Below are positions 50,959 through 60,331 of a stretch of DNA of 64,000 bases, piece after piece. This DNA is from UBA1847 sp942492205 (GTDB lineage Bacteria > Pseudomonadota > Gammaproteobacteria > Steroidobacterales > Woeseiaceae), in assembly GCA_942492205.1 (NCBI GenBank), contig CALODT010000001.1, forward strand, positions 434,001-498,000. The letters run 5' to 3'. The notes beneath the pieces are model-generated. The model was not told where the DNA came from. It searched no databases and was given only the letters and a program-made list of their open reading frames with translations. Within the stretch, counting starts at the first letter, position 1, and every line of letters begins with the position of its first letter. The position numbers and the translations under genes are program-made.

Positions 50959-52518
50959 ATGGCCTGGTTTGCGCCTAAACCGCTGATATTGCCCGAGATA
51001 ATTGCCCAGAACGCTCGCTATATGCCGGCCAAGCCGGCGTGGGTCTGCGATGGCGAGACGGTGACCTGGGGCGGCTTTGGCAAAGGGACGGCGAAGATCG
51101 GCAACGCGCTGCTGGACAGCGGCCTTGTGCATGGCGATCGCGTGATCGTGCTGATGAAGAACAGCTACGCGATGGCCGAAGCCATGTTCGGCATCATTCG
51201 TGCGGGGCTCGTTGCGGTTCCACTGAACGTCTCGATTACTGACGATGCAATTGCCGGCATGATCCACAATGCCGGCGCACGCGCCGTTATTGCTTCCGGC
51301 GAACACGTTCTGCGGGTTGAAAGAATACGCGACTCGGTCGCTGAACAGATCGGCGAGCGGTTTATCAGCCTGGACGAAGACATCAGCGGCTGGCAGCCCT
51401 ATGACGAGCTGCGTCAACGCGGCTCGAGCGACGATCCGGATGTCACAATCACGGCGGCCGATGAGTGCAACATTATCTACAGCTCCGGTACCACCGGCAT
51501 GCCGAAAGGTATCGTCCACGACCACGCTTGCCGCGAGGCATGGGCGAGCGATATGGCCGTGGCGTTGCGCTATCACTCCGGCGCTCGCACGGTCTGCAAT
51601 CTCGGCCTGTTCTCGAACATCAGCTGGGTGGCGATGCTGTCGACCATGTTCTGCGGCGGTACGATCTTTATCGACCGCAAGTTCACGCCCGCCGGCTTCC
51701 TCGAGATGGTCGAGCGCGACCGCATCACGCACACGGCAATGGTGCCGCTGCAGTTCCAGATGATCCTGGAGTGCGAGGAGTTCGAACAATATGACCTCAG
51801 CAGCCTCGACGCCTACATGTGCTGTGGCTCGCCGCTTGCGGTAGGCCTTAAGCAGCAGATCGTCGAGCGTATCCCTGGCGCATTCGTCGAGCTTTACGGT
51901 TTGACGGAGGGCCTAGTCACCGTGCTTGAGCCGGAAGACATGCTGCAGAAGATCGACTCGGTGGGTCGGCCGTGCCCCGGCCAGGATATCGTCATTCTCG
52001 ACAACGACGACAAGGTTCTTGCGGCCGGCGAAGCGGGTGAGATCGTCGGTCACAGTCGTTTCATGATGGCCGGTTACCACAACAACGACGAGGAAAATGC
52101 CGCAAACACCTGGATGCATCCATCCGGAAGTCGCTGGCTGCGTACCGGCGATATCGGCAGGCTGGACGAGGACGGTTTTCTCTACCTGGTCGATCGCAAG
52201 AAGGACATGATCATTTCCGGCGGGCAGAACATCTATCCGGCTGACATCGAGGCAACCCTGATCGCGAATGACGCCGTTCATGAAGTCGCGGTCATCGGCG
52301 TTGCCAGCGCCAAGTGGGGCGAGACGCCGCTCGCGGTCGTCGTCACGAACCCTGGCGCAACCATTGGAGAAGAAGAGCTGACTACGTGGGCGAACAGCCG
52401 GCTGGGAAAACAACAGAGAATTGCAGGCACGGTGTTCATCGATGAGCTGCCGAGAAACCCGAACGGCAAAGTGCTGAAGCGCGAGCTGCGCAGGCATTTT
52501 TCAGACGTCAGCTACTGA
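50959..52518 (+). CDS. AMP-forming acyl-CoA synthetase
   Basis: A 519-residue ANL-superfamily ligase. The phosphate-binding motif is IIYSSGTTGMPKGIVHD, YGLTEG follows in the middle, the hinge is WLRTGDIGRLDEDGFLYLVDRKKDMIISGGQNIYP, and the catalytic lysine lies in PRNPNGKVLKREL near the end. It activates a carboxylic acid to its CoA thioester in the cytoplasm. The start ATG 50959 follows GGGGGAG; an upstream GTG at 50944 is rejected. It leads a four-gene operon. The acid type cannot be set from sequence; fatty, cyclic and aryl acids are all possible. Confidence 0.9.
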   Translation: MAWFAPKPLILPEIIAQNARYMPAKPAWVCDGETVTWGGFGKGTAKIGNALLDSGLVHGDRVIVLMKNSYAMAEAMFGIIRAGLVAVPLNVSITDDAIAGMIHNAGARAVIASGEHVLRVERIRDSVAEQIGERFISLDEDISGWQPYDELRQRGSSDDPDVTITAADECNIIYSSGTTGMPKGIVHDHACREAWASDMAVALRYHSGARTVCNLGLFSNISWVAMLSTMFCGGTIFIDRKFTPAGFLEMVERDRITHTAMVPLQFQMILECEEFEQYDLSSLDAYMCCGSPLAVGLKQQIVERIPGAFVELYGLTEGLVTVLEPEDMLQKIDSVGRPCPGQDIVILDNDDKVLAAGEAGEIVGHSRFMMAGYHNNDEENAANTWMHPSGSRWLRTGDIGRLDEDGFLYLVDRKKDMIISGGQNIYPADIEATLIANDAVHEVAVIGVASAKWGETPLAVVVTNPGATIGEEELTTWANSRLGKQQRIAGTVFIDELPRNPNGKVLKRELRRHFSDVSY

Positions 52519-52527
52519 GGGGTGCCA

Positions 52528-53397
52528 ATGTCAGCCACGAGCAATGCATGCTACTTCGAGAGTACCGACGGGTTGCAGCTCTATTACAGGGATTTTGGCA
52601 GCGACAACGCTGGCACGCCGATCATTTGTCTACCCGGACTGACACGCAACAGTCGCGATTTTGAAGACCTGGCCAATTACCTGAGCGAGGACATTGGCGA
52701 TGCCCGTCGTGTTATTACGCCGGATCTGCGTGGACGAGGATTTTCGGATCACGATCCCGAATGGCGTAACTATCATCCGGGCACCTACGTACAGGACACC
52801 TGGACATTGCTGGACACGCTCGGCATCGAGAAGATCATCGTCATCGGCACATCTCTTGGCGGGCTTTGCGCAATGGCGATGTCGGCACAACATCCTGGCA
52901 GGCTTGCCGGCGTCGTGATGAACGACATCGGGCCGGAGATCGATCCCGTCGGCCTCGCGCGCGTCCAGGAGTACACAGGGCGTGTACCTCCCGTGGCAAG
53001 CTGGGACGAGGCGGCCGAGCAGGCCAGGCAAATCTACGGCGAGTGGCTGCCCGGACTCTCCGACGACGATTGGCGCAAGATGGCCTGGCGCGCGTATCGT
53101 GAAAACGAGAAGGGCATCCCGCAACTCGATATCGATAGTAATATCGGCGAAGCGGTGCGCAATGTCGGCCCGCAGAAAGGCGATCCCTGGGCACTTTTTG
53201 ACACGCTAAGGGAGACGCCGGTGCTGCTGTTGAGGGGGCTCATGTCGGACATACTGTCGGAGGATATCGTGGACAAGATGACTGCGCGAAAACCGGACCT
53301 GGAAGTTGTCCGTGTTGCCGATCGTGGCCATGTGCCGCTGCTTGACGAGCCGGAGTGCCTGGCGGCGATCGAATCTTTTCTGAAGCGCTTGCCATGA
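52528..53397 (+). CDS. Alpha/beta hydrolase
   Basis: A 289-residue cytoplasmic alpha/beta hydrolase: oxyanion-region LPGLTRNSRDF, nucleophile elbow VIGTSLGGLCAM, and the late histidine in VADRGHVPLLDEP. It lacks a signal peptide. It follows the ligase gene by nine bases after GAGGGG, and overlaps the next gene on ATGA. It may cleave an ester or lactone of the imported compound before or after CoA activation. Specificity is unknown. Confidence 0.88.
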   Translation: MSATSNACYFESTDGLQLYYRDFGSDNAGTPIICLPGLTRNSRDFEDLANYLSEDIGDARRVITPDLRGRGFSDHDPEWRNYHPGTYVQDTWTLLDTLGIEKIIVIGTSLGGLCAMAMSAQHPGRLAGVVMNDIGPEIDPVGLARVQEYTGRVPPVASWDEAAEQARQIYGEWLPGLSDDDWRKMAWRAYRENEKGIPQLDIDSNIGEAVRNVGPQKGDPWALFDTLRETPVLLLRGLMSDILSEDIVDKMTARKPDLEVVRVADRGHVPLLDEPECLAAIESFLKRLP

Positions 53398-54392
53398 TGC
53401 GCGCACGAACCGGACTGCCTGTTCTCATCCTGCTGCTTGCCGCCTGCGGGGGCGAGCCTGAGGTTGCAACCGTCGCGCCGCCGACATTTGCTGTCGATAC
53501 CTCGCGAATCACGGTGTCCGGGGTTTCCTCGGGCGCCTACATGGCCGGCCAGCTACACGTCGCACATTCGACGATCGTCAACGGTGCCGGGCTGATTGCC
53601 GGTGGGCCTTACTGGTGTGCGTCCGGCGCCATGAAAAAGGGCCTGGGGCCTTGCATGAATGGGGGAGACATGGGTCTTGACGAGCTGCGCGCGTATGCCG
53701 ATGCGCAGGCGGCGGCGACGGCAATCGATGCACTTGAAAATCTCGGTGACGACAAGGTCTGGCTGTTCCTGGGCTCGCTCGACACGATCATCAACAAAGA
53801 CGTGCCCGCGGCGGCACGGGATTTCTACGCCAACTTCCTGCCCGCCGAGAACATCACCCTGGTCGATAATATTGAGGCGCCGCACGGCATGCCGACGCTG
53901 GATGTCGGCGTCGATTGCGGAACCGTTACGACGCCTTTCCTGAACGCCTGCAACTACGATGCTGCCGGCGAATTATTGCTGGCTTTGCACGGACCGCTGA
54001 ATGCGCGCACGACAGCCGTTGGCGACCTTGTGTCCGTGCCGCAGCCCGGGGCTGCGGCGGCGGACATGCTGGGATCGGCGCTGCTGTACGTGCCGTCGTC
54101 CTGTGCCGCGGGCGAGTCCTGCGGTGTGCATATCGCGCTGCATGGATGCCAGCAATCGGCGGAGTTCGTTGGCGACGCGTTCGCTGCAGGCGCCGGTTAC
54201 AACGAATGGGCGGAGAGCAACAAGCTGCTGGTGCTGTACCCGCAGGTCGCGAGCAGCAAGATCGCGCCGCTGAATCCACTGGGATGCTGGGACTGGTGGG
54301 GCTATACGGGCGATGACTACGCAACAAAGTCGGGTGCGCAGCTCTCCACCATCATGGCAACACTCGACTCGCTCAAGGCTCCGTCACCTTGA
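53394..54392 (+). CDS. PHB-depolymerase-like esterase lipoprotein
   Basis: A 332-residue exported hydrolase: lipobox LLLAAC with Cys18, nucleophile motif VSGVSSGAYMAGQ (Ser45 or Ser46), and the second half with IALHGCQQSAEFVGDAFAAGAGYNEWAESNKLLVLYPQV, which matches the esterase-PHB/feruloyl-esterase type. Eight or more cysteines suggest disulfides and periplasmic or surface location. The ATG overlaps the previous gene's stop, and the following symporter starts on TTG overlapping its own stop. It would release monomers from an ester or polyester. Polymer degradation itself is not shown. Confidence 0.8.
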   Translation: MMRARTGLPVLILLLAACGGEPEVATVAPPTFAVDTSRITVSGVSSGAYMAGQLHVAHSTIVNGAGLIAGGPYWCASGAMKKGLGPCMNGGDMGLDELRAYADAQAAATAIDALENLGDDKVWLFLGSLDTIINKDVPAAARDFYANFLPAENITLVDNIEAPHGMPTLDVGVDCGTVTTPFLNACNYDAAGELLLALHGPLNARTTAVGDLVSVPQPGAAAADMLGSALLYVPSSCAAGESCGVHIALHGCQQSAEFVGDAFAAGAGYNEWAESNKLLVLYPQVASSKIAPLNPLGCWDWWGYTGDDYATKSGAQLSTIMATLDSLKAPSP

Positions 54393-55867
54393 CCTTCGCC
54401 TGGGCGCTATTCGTCGTCTACCTGATAGGAACGGCCTGGCTGGGCTGGCAAGGATTTCGCAAGACAACCGGCTTCGGCAGCTTCGCGCTCGGTAATCGCG
54501 CCATGCATCCGCTGGTCGTCGGCATCACGCTGGCAGCCAGCGTCTCGTCGGCCGCGACATTCATCATCAACCCCGGATTCGTCTACGTCGACGGTTTCGG
54601 CGCTTTTTTTCATATGTCGATTGCCGTAGGCGTTGGTTTCATTGTGATGCTCAGCATCCTGTCGTTTCGTTTTCGCCAGATCGGTGCCGACTCGGGTGCG
54701 CTGACGATCCCTGACTGGATTGGCAAGCGCTATAAATCGAAAGGTTTCGCGCTGTACTTTTCGATCCTGAATCTGCTGTCGTTCGCTTTCGTCGTGCTGC
54801 TGGTCGGCGGCATTTCGATCGTCATGCAAAGCCTGCTGGGCATCTCCAACCAGCTGGCGCTATCGATCACGCTGGTGTTTGTCACGGGCTACGTGTTTAT
54901 CGGCGGCACGTACGCGCACGTGCTGACGAACATGTTGCAGGGCAGCCTGATGATATTCGTCACCGTCCTGGTTGTTGGTTCCTGCGTCTGGCTAGCGATG
55001 CAGCAACCGGGCTCTACAGTCGATGCACTGCGCGCGGTGGACCCGAACCTGGTCGCGGCGGTAAACACCGAGGGCAACCTCTTCAACAGTTTCTATTCGA
55101 TCTATATCGCAGGATTCGTCGTCGGTGCGATCGTGGTCTGTCAGCCGCACATCCTCACCAAGGCGCTCTACGTAAAGGACGATCGCGATGTGCGCTACTA
55201 CCTGATCGTATTCACCGTGGTTTTCTTTCTGTTCCAGATGCTCGGACTGGTTGGCTTCTTCACACACCTGACGGTGCCGCCGGAAGCACTGGTAGACGCC
55301 GCGAGCGGACAGTTTCGGCAGGACCTCGTGATGACGGAATACCTGAAGGCTATGTTCCCGCCGTGGGTGTTTACCGTTGTCAGCGTCGTATTGCTGGCGG
55401 CCGCGATGTCGACGCTCGACGGACTGCTCGTATCGATGTCAACAATTACCGCAAACGACCTGGTGCTGAATCTCGCGGAGCGCCGTCAGCACCATAGTGA
55501 AGAGCAGCAGATGGCATTTGCGTTGAAGGTCAGCCACATCGTGCTGGTCGTCATCGCCGTAGCGGCGTTCCTCATCAATCTGCAGCCGCCCCGATTGCTT
55601 GGCATATTCGGCCAGACAGGGGTGTACGGATTGACGGCCGCGGCGGCGCCGCCGCTGCTGCTTGGCGTGCTGTTTAATCGTGTTCCGGTTGCCCTGGTCT
55701 GGGTCGGTTCTGCAGCTGCGCTGCTGATTCACTTCGGCTTGTTCTTCAAAGGCGCAGCGTTGTTCCCGACGTCGACATTCACGTTCGCCAACCCCGGAGT
55801 CACCGCGTCGCTTGCAACGCTTATCGTCATGCCGGTCCTGCTGATCGCCGCGGCGGTAAAACGCTAG
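54389..55867 (+). CDS. Sodium:solute symporter (SSS family)
   Basis: A 492-residue inner-membrane symporter with about 13 helices. It keeps the SSS core: LGNRAMHPLVVGITLAASVSSAATF, TIPDWIGKRYKSKGF, and LAAAMSTLDGLLVSMSTITANDLVLNL, the Na+ site-bearing helix. It starts at TTG 54389 overlapping the previous TGA by four bases, closing the operon. It likely carries the hydrolysis product inward with Na+. The closest functional types transport short-chain acids or proline. Confidence 0.9.
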   Translation: MTFAWALFVVYLIGTAWLGWQGFRKTTGFGSFALGNRAMHPLVVGITLAASVSSAATFIINPGFVYVDGFGAFFHMSIAVGVGFIVMLSILSFRFRQIGADSGALTIPDWIGKRYKSKGFALYFSILNLLSFAFVVLLVGGISIVMQSLLGISNQLALSITLVFVTGYVFIGGTYAHVLTNMLQGSLMIFVTVLVVGSCVWLAMQQPGSTVDALRAVDPNLVAAVNTEGNLFNSFYSIYIAGFVVGAIVVCQPHILTKALYVKDDRDVRYYLIVFTVVFFLFQMLGLVGFFTHLTVPPEALVDAASGQFRQDLVMTEYLKAMFPPWVFTVVSVVLLAAAMSTLDGLLVSMSTITANDLVLNLAERRQHHSEEQQMAFALKVSHIVLVVIAVAAFLINLQPPRLLGIFGQTGVYGLTAAAAPPLLLGVLFNRVPVALVWVGSAAALLIHFGLFFKGAALFPTSTFTFANPGVTASLATLIVMPVLLIAAAVKR

Positions 55868-55869
55868 CG

Positions 55870-56580
55870 CTATTTCCTGAGCGCATCCAGCATCTGCTGC
55901 AGCAGCGCGTTGTTTTGCGACTGCAGGTCGCGCGTTTCGCGAGCGATCGCCAAAAGTTCGTCCTGCAGGCCCTCGGCTCGATCGATATTTTGCCGAGCTT
56001 GTTCGTTAATTGATGCAGAATCGTCCATCAACGCTCTCGCCCTTCTTGTCTGCTTGCTAACAGCGACAATGCCGAACAGGGCCAGCAGAATCAGCACTAT
56101 CCAGACGCCGTAGTTCAGCAGGAAGTACAGAGCGCTGAACGTTGTGCCGGTGTCGTACATGTCGGTAATTGATTGTTGGAAGGTGGCGGTATCGACCCAG
56201 CGCTGCTCTGCCTCCGAGTAGTGCAGGGACTGGCGATCCGTCAGCCAGTAGTAGTAGACCTGCGAAGACAGGCGCTCCTCGGGCAGGTCTGATAGTCGGA
56301 AGTCGACCATGCCGGTATGCGAGTAACCGGTCTCGTAGCCCGCCGATTCCGTCGAGCGTACCAGCGCGCCAACAATCGTCAGTTTACCGGCGTACGGCAG
56401 GTCCGAATCCTCGAACTCATAAACACCATCGCCAACGGCTTCGAAACTAATGGTGCCGGGTAGTGAGGCAATGTGGGCTTCCCACGCCGCGACCAGGGAC
56501 TCCCGACTGGCATCCGCGGAAACCTGCGGCGCATACAATGCCGTCAGCACTACCGCAATTAGAGCCGCCACTTGTCGCAT
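55870..56580 (-). CDS. Exported membrane protein with coiled-coil tail, unknown
   Basis: A 236-residue protein with a signal peptide (MRQVAALIAVVLTALYAPQVSA), a soluble domain of about 130 residues, one transmembrane helix (VWIVLILLALFGIVAVSK) and a coiled-coil C-terminus (NEQARQNIDRAEGLQDELLAIARETRDLQSQNNALLQQMLDAL). It is convergent with the symporter gene. The layout suggests a membrane-anchored scaffold; the family is not recognised. Confidence 0.7.
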   Translation of the reverse strand: MRQVAALIAVVLTALYAPQVSADASRESLVAAWEAHIASLPGTISFEAVGDGVYEFEDSDLPYAGKLTIVGALVRSTESAGYETGYSHTGMVDFRLSDLPEERLSSQVYYYWLTDRQSLHYSEAEQRWVDTATFQQSITDMYDTGTTFSALYFLLNYGVWIVLILLALFGIVAVSKQTRRARALMDDSASINEQARQNIDRAEGLQDELLAIARETRDLQSQNNALLQQMLDALRK

Positions 56581-56692
56581 GCTTGCACCTGCTTTTCGAC
56601 CGGTCGACCCATAATAATGGCGGCGCGCGCCAGTTGCTGCGACGTCGCAATTCACAGTTTGCTGCAGGCGAAAAGAATGCTTCGCAGCACAG

Positions 56693-58639
56693 TCAGTCGT
56701 CGCTGCGTAAATACCTGTTCAGAAACTCGAGATAGGCTTCCGAAGCCGTTATCCGGTTCTGGCGCTTGCGAAAACCGTGGCCCTCATCGGGGAATACGAC
56801 GTACTCGACCGGAACCTCGTTCGCCTGAACGGCTGCAACCAGTTCATCGCTCTCAACCTGCAACACGCGCGGGTCGTTCGCGCCCTGCACGACCAGCAGC
56901 GGCCTGACGATATTGTCGGCATGGAAAAGCGGTGAGATTCGGCGGTGTCGTTCTGCGTCTTCGGCGGGATCGCCCATTTCATCATAGAGCGCCTCCTTGA
57001 AGTCCTCCCACCACGGCGGAATGCTCTCGAGCGTGCGCACCCAGTTGGTGACGCCGAAGATGTTGACGCCTGCGTCGAACACTTCAGGTTCGAAAGCCAG
57101 GGCAGCGGCGACCATATAGCCGCCGTAGGAGCCGCCAATAATGCCGATGTTATTGCTGTCGACCCATTCGAGTGTCTCCAGGTAGCGCCGCGCGTAGACG
57201 ATGTCCTGCAGGTCTTCTTCGCCGTGACGCCGATCGTCCATATGGAAAAAGGTCTTGCCGTAACCGGATGAGCCACGGTTGTTGGCGGCGAGGATCGCGT
57301 AGCCATGATTGACGAGATGCTGGATGGTCGCGCTGTACCCGGTGCGGCTCTGTCCACCCGGCCCTCCGTGCACCCATACCAGGGCAGGAGCGGGGTTTTC
57401 GGCTGAAGCATTGTGAGGCCGGTACAAGATACCCGGAATTTCGAGGTCATCGAAACTCTTGTAACGAACAACACTGTTGCTGACGAGATGCGACGGATCG
57501 ATTGCCGGGTTGAGTGCATCGGTGAGTTGGCGGCTGGTGCCTGCCTCCAGGTCGACGACATGTATGTTTGACGGTGAGTTGTCCGCATTGACGATGAGCG
57601 CTACCAGCGAGTCGTCGGAGAAGAAGCGAATACTGTTGAGGTCACCCGGCGGCAGACCCGGCAGCTCGAAATCTTCTCCGGTGGACAGGTTTGTCAGGGT
57701 CACTTCGGTAGTCGCATCGGCATTGACCCCACTGACACGGTATTTGCCGCCCGGCGAGAAACTGACATACCAGACGTCCCAATCCGCTTTCGCTAGTAGT
57801 GACTTTGCACCTGTTTCAAGGTCGTACTGCCAGGCCTGGTTGAACTCGCCGAATTCGTTCGTGGAATAGTTGAGATAGCGGCTGTCGGGAGTAAAGCCCA
57901 TGACGCCGTGCGCAATGTTGCCATCGTGTTCCGTTATCAGCACGGTCTCCTTCTCTTCCGACTGGAGGTCGACAATGTAGACATCCGAGTCCGCGCTGGT
58001 GCGCGGCTTGTCCAGCGCCAGCCAGCGCTCGTCGCCGCTGATGCTCCTGACGCCAAGACCCGGGTTCTCAAAGACCAGCTCGCGCGTGTAGCCGGCAGTG
58101 GCGTATCGGTAGACGTCGAAACTACGCTGGTTTCTCTCTGTCGTTACGAGATAGAAGGACTTGCCGTCGTCGCTCCAGCCGAGGAAAGCCGCTTTCAGAT
58201 CGTCGCCAGGCGTCAGGTCACGATTGAGTCCGTCGATTTCGCGAACGACGACGTGATTCAGCTCGTTGCCGCCGCTGTCATAGGTGTAAAGGATGCGATT
58301 GTCTTCAGGAAACCAGCTGACACCGAAAACTGCATTGTCTGTCGAACTCGTGAGCTGCACAGGCTCGCCCCCGGCCACCGGCAACGCGTACGCATTGAAT
58401 ACGCCGCTCTTGTCCGAGTTCATGAGTATGGACTTGCCGTCGTGCGAAAACGCCTTGCCGCCGCCCGGTACCAGGCCGTAGCTGGTCGTCTCGAAGAATT
58501 GCGCTGCGCTATAGCTTGGTATTTCTGACAGGTCCGGGACTGACGCAGCGGCCGGTTCATCCTGTGGGGTTTGCTGATTGCATGCCGACACGGCAACAGC
58601 AAGCAATAGCAGTAACGGAAGGCTTCCTGGACCTTTCAT
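56693..58639 (-). CDS. S9-family peptidase lipoprotein
   Basis: A 648-residue prolyl-oligopeptidase-like serine peptidase with a lipobox (AVSAC). The propeller spans about residues 40-390. The catalytic domain has HGGPGGQSRTGY, the nucleophile in GIIGGSYGGYMVAAAL, the acid in QGANDPRVLQVESD and the histidine in FPDEGHGFRKRQNR. It probably acts in the periplasm. ATG 58639 follows GGAGAAC. It is related to, but not a close copy of, the S9 gene at 36.1 kb. Confidence 0.93.
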   Translation of the reverse strand: MKGPGSLPLLLLLAVAVSACNQQTPQDEPAAASVPDLSEIPSYSAAQFFETTSYGLVPGGGKAFSHDGKSILMNSDKSGVFNAYALPVAGGEPVQLTSSTDNAVFGVSWFPEDNRILYTYDSGGNELNHVVVREIDGLNRDLTPGDDLKAAFLGWSDDGKSFYLVTTERNQRSFDVYRYATAGYTRELVFENPGLGVRSISGDERWLALDKPRTSADSDVYIVDLQSEEKETVLITEHDGNIAHGVMGFTPDSRYLNYSTNEFGEFNQAWQYDLETGAKSLLAKADWDVWYVSFSPGGKYRVSGVNADATTEVTLTNLSTGEDFELPGLPPGDLNSIRFFSDDSLVALIVNADNSPSNIHVVDLEAGTSRQLTDALNPAIDPSHLVSNSVVRYKSFDDLEIPGILYRPHNASAENPAPALVWVHGGPGGQSRTGYSATIQHLVNHGYAILAANNRGSSGYGKTFFHMDDRRHGEEDLQDIVYARRYLETLEWVDSNNIGIIGGSYGGYMVAAALAFEPEVFDAGVNIFGVTNWVRTLESIPPWWEDFKEALYDEMGDPAEDAERHRRISPLFHADNIVRPLLVVQGANDPRVLQVESDELVAAVQANEVPVEYVVFPDEGHGFRKRQNRITASEAYLEFLNRYLRSDD

Positions 58640-58722
58640 GACGTTCTCCAAGGTTCTTGAGCGAGAGATTCTCGCCGCACGCCAGATCACGCGCTGAGAC
58701 CCGTCAGTTTACAGGATTCTGC

Positions 58723-59004
58723 CTAGTCCACGACCTGCACGCCGCGCCAGAATGCGACGCGACCGGCAATTTGCTGTGCCGCGTCCTTTGGCTGCGCGTA
58801 GTACCAGGCAGCGTCAGCGTTTTCAGCGCCGTCCACGCTGATCGAATAATAGTTGGCGGTGCCTTTCCAGGAACACGTCGTCGTCTTGTCGCTGCTCTTC
58901 AGCAGGGCCTTGTTGACCGAGTCCAGCGGAAAGTAGTGATTGCCTTCGACAACGACCGTGTCGTCGGATTCAGCGATCACCGTGTCGTTCCAGATTGCTT
59001 TCAT
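58723..59004 (-). CDS. DUF427 domain protein
   Basis: A 93-residue protein with the DUF427 core: MKAIWNDTVIAESDDTVVVEGNHYFPLDSVNKALLKSS, CSWKGTANYYSI and WYYAQPK. It starts on ATGA overlapping the lipase gene's stop, so the two are co-translated. DUF427 proteins are small cupin-like barrels of unknown enzymatic role. Both genes are under the divergent MarR region. Confidence 0.88.
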   Translation of the reverse strand: MKAIWNDTVIAESDDTVVVEGNHYFPLDSVNKALLKSSDKTTTCSWKGTANYYSISVDGAENADAAWYYAQPKDAAQQIAGRVAFWRGVQVVD

Positions 59005-59753
59005 GCAGTGAGTTCCCGGGGTCTAGTTGTCGAATGTTCTCTTGTCGAGGACTCCGACAGCAACCTGGCGATCAGGTTCCAGACCTTGCCGTTGGCGCCC
59101 AGCCCGAAATGCGAGCTGCGGACCTCGATGTTACGTGCCTGCGGATTGTAACTGTCGACACTGGCGCGCCAGCTGACGACGCCATCCGCCTTGCTGTAGA
59201 TCGACGTAACGGGCTGCTTGATGCCAATTGCGTTGCGCTGGTGAACTTCGAGCTCGAACGCATCCAGATCGAGGTTTGCTTTCCGGGCGAATTGGCGGCC
59301 GACCGAGGTGTACTTTGGACCACCAATGATCGGAGTGCCCAGCGTTATGACTTCGCGGACAGACGGCTCGAACAGGCGTGCTGCTTCGCGTGCGGAAACG
59401 CCACCAAGGCTCCAGCCGATCAGCGTGACGGGCTGGTCGCCCCGTGCTTCGCAGATTTCCTGGGTACGCTGGCCGACGCGTCGAATGTCGTTCTCTACAT
59501 CACCGCGATTGCGACCCTGTCCCCAGTCGTACACGTCGTAGCCAAGGTACTCGAGATAACGTCCCAGCGGCCGCATTGATGTTTCGTCGGTGCCATAGCC
59601 CGGAATTAGCATGACAGGCCGACCGTCACCCTTCGGCGCTCTGACGAGCTGCGGTGCTCGGTACACTAGCGACGCCCAGTCGAGTGGTGCGCGAAGCTCC
59701 AACAGCATTGCCAGTGGGCTCGGCGCTTCGAAGTCTATTGAGTATTCCTGCAT
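59001..59753 (-). CDS. Lipase-like alpha/beta hydrolase
   Basis: A 250-residue hydrolase of the triacylglycerol lipase/PGAP1-like type. It has VMLIPGYGTDETSMRPLGRYLEYLGYDVYDWGQGRN, nucleophile VTLIGWSLGGVSAREAARL, and the late pair TSIYSKADGVVSWRAS and RSSHFGLGANG (His). No signal peptide is seen, so it is probably cytoplasmic or membrane-associated. It is divergent from marR across two operator copies, and is followed by DUF427. Confidence 0.88.
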   Translation of the reverse strand: MQEYSIDFEAPSPLAMLLELRAPLDWASLVYRAPQLVRAPKGDGRPVMLIPGYGTDETSMRPLGRYLEYLGYDVYDWGQGRNRGDVENDIRRVGQRTQEICEARGDQPVTLIGWSLGGVSAREAARLFEPSVREVITLGTPIIGGPKYTSVGRQFARKANLDLDAFELEVHQRNAIGIKQPVTSIYSKADGVVSWRASVDSYNPQARNIEVRSSHFGLGANGKVWNLIARLLSESSTREHSTTRPRELTA

Positions 59754-59769
59754 GGCCTGTTTCCTAATG

Positions 59770-59825
59770 GTTCACCTATGAACTAAAAGCAGCCTAAACG
59801 AGAGATAGACGGTTCACAAGTGAAC
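59770..59825. promoter_or_regulatory. Two MarR-type operators
   Basis: GTTCACCTATGAAC at 59770-59783 and GTTCACAAGTGAAC at 59812-59825 are 14-base inverted repeats of one consensus, starting exactly 42 bases (four helical turns) apart. One lies just upstream of the lipase start, the other just upstream of the marR start, suggesting co-ordinate repression of both directions. Confidence 0.85.
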
Positions 59826-59840
59826 TGTTATTCTTCGGCG

Positions 59841-60299
59841 ATGAAAAATGACAAAAAACCAGAAAAAACAAGAGGTTTTGATGTCTGGCTAACCGTTGGG
59901 CAGACCAATCACAAAGTCCACCGCGCGCTAAACCAGTCGCTTGGCGAATTGGACCTGTCCCTGGCACAGCATGAAATCCTCTTGTGGATCTGGCAAAAGC
60001 CCGGCATGACACAAAAACAGCTCGCCGAGCGATTGCTGGTTGTAAAGAGCAACGTATCGGCGCTGATCAAGAAGCTGGAATCTCGCGGCCTGGTAAAAAG
60101 AGACTGTGACCCTTCCGACACGCGCAACAAGTGTCTGAGTCTGACGGCAGCGGGCAAGCAGCTCGTTGAACAGTCATTCGAGCGACAGAACCGGATCATT
60201 GCCGCGATGGTGGCGGTAATCAGTGACGATGAGCTTGAGCGGATCGGCGTGGTGATGAGCCGTGTTGGAAAAGCGCTCGACGCGCTGATCGAGAAATAG
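59841..60299 (+). CDS. MarR-family transcriptional regulator
   Basis: A 152-residue winged-helix regulator: LAQHEILLWIWQKPGMTQKQLAERLLVVKSNVSALIKKLESRGLVKRDCDPSDTRNKCLSLTAAG is the DNA-binding domain with its DxR wing. Start ATG 59841 rather than the GTG at 59820. Divergent from the lipase-DUF427 pair, with two operator palindromes between. The ligand is unknown. Confidence 0.92.
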   Translation: MKNDKKPEKTRGFDVWLTVGQTNHKVHRALNQSLGELDLSLAQHEILLWIWQKPGMTQKQLAERLLVVKSNVSALIKKLESRGLVKRDCDPSDTRNKCLSLTAAGKQLVEQSFERQNRIIAAMVAVISDDELERIGVVMSRVGKALDALIEK

Positions 60300-60331
60300 C
60301 AGATTCCATCTCACACGACCGGAATGGTCGG

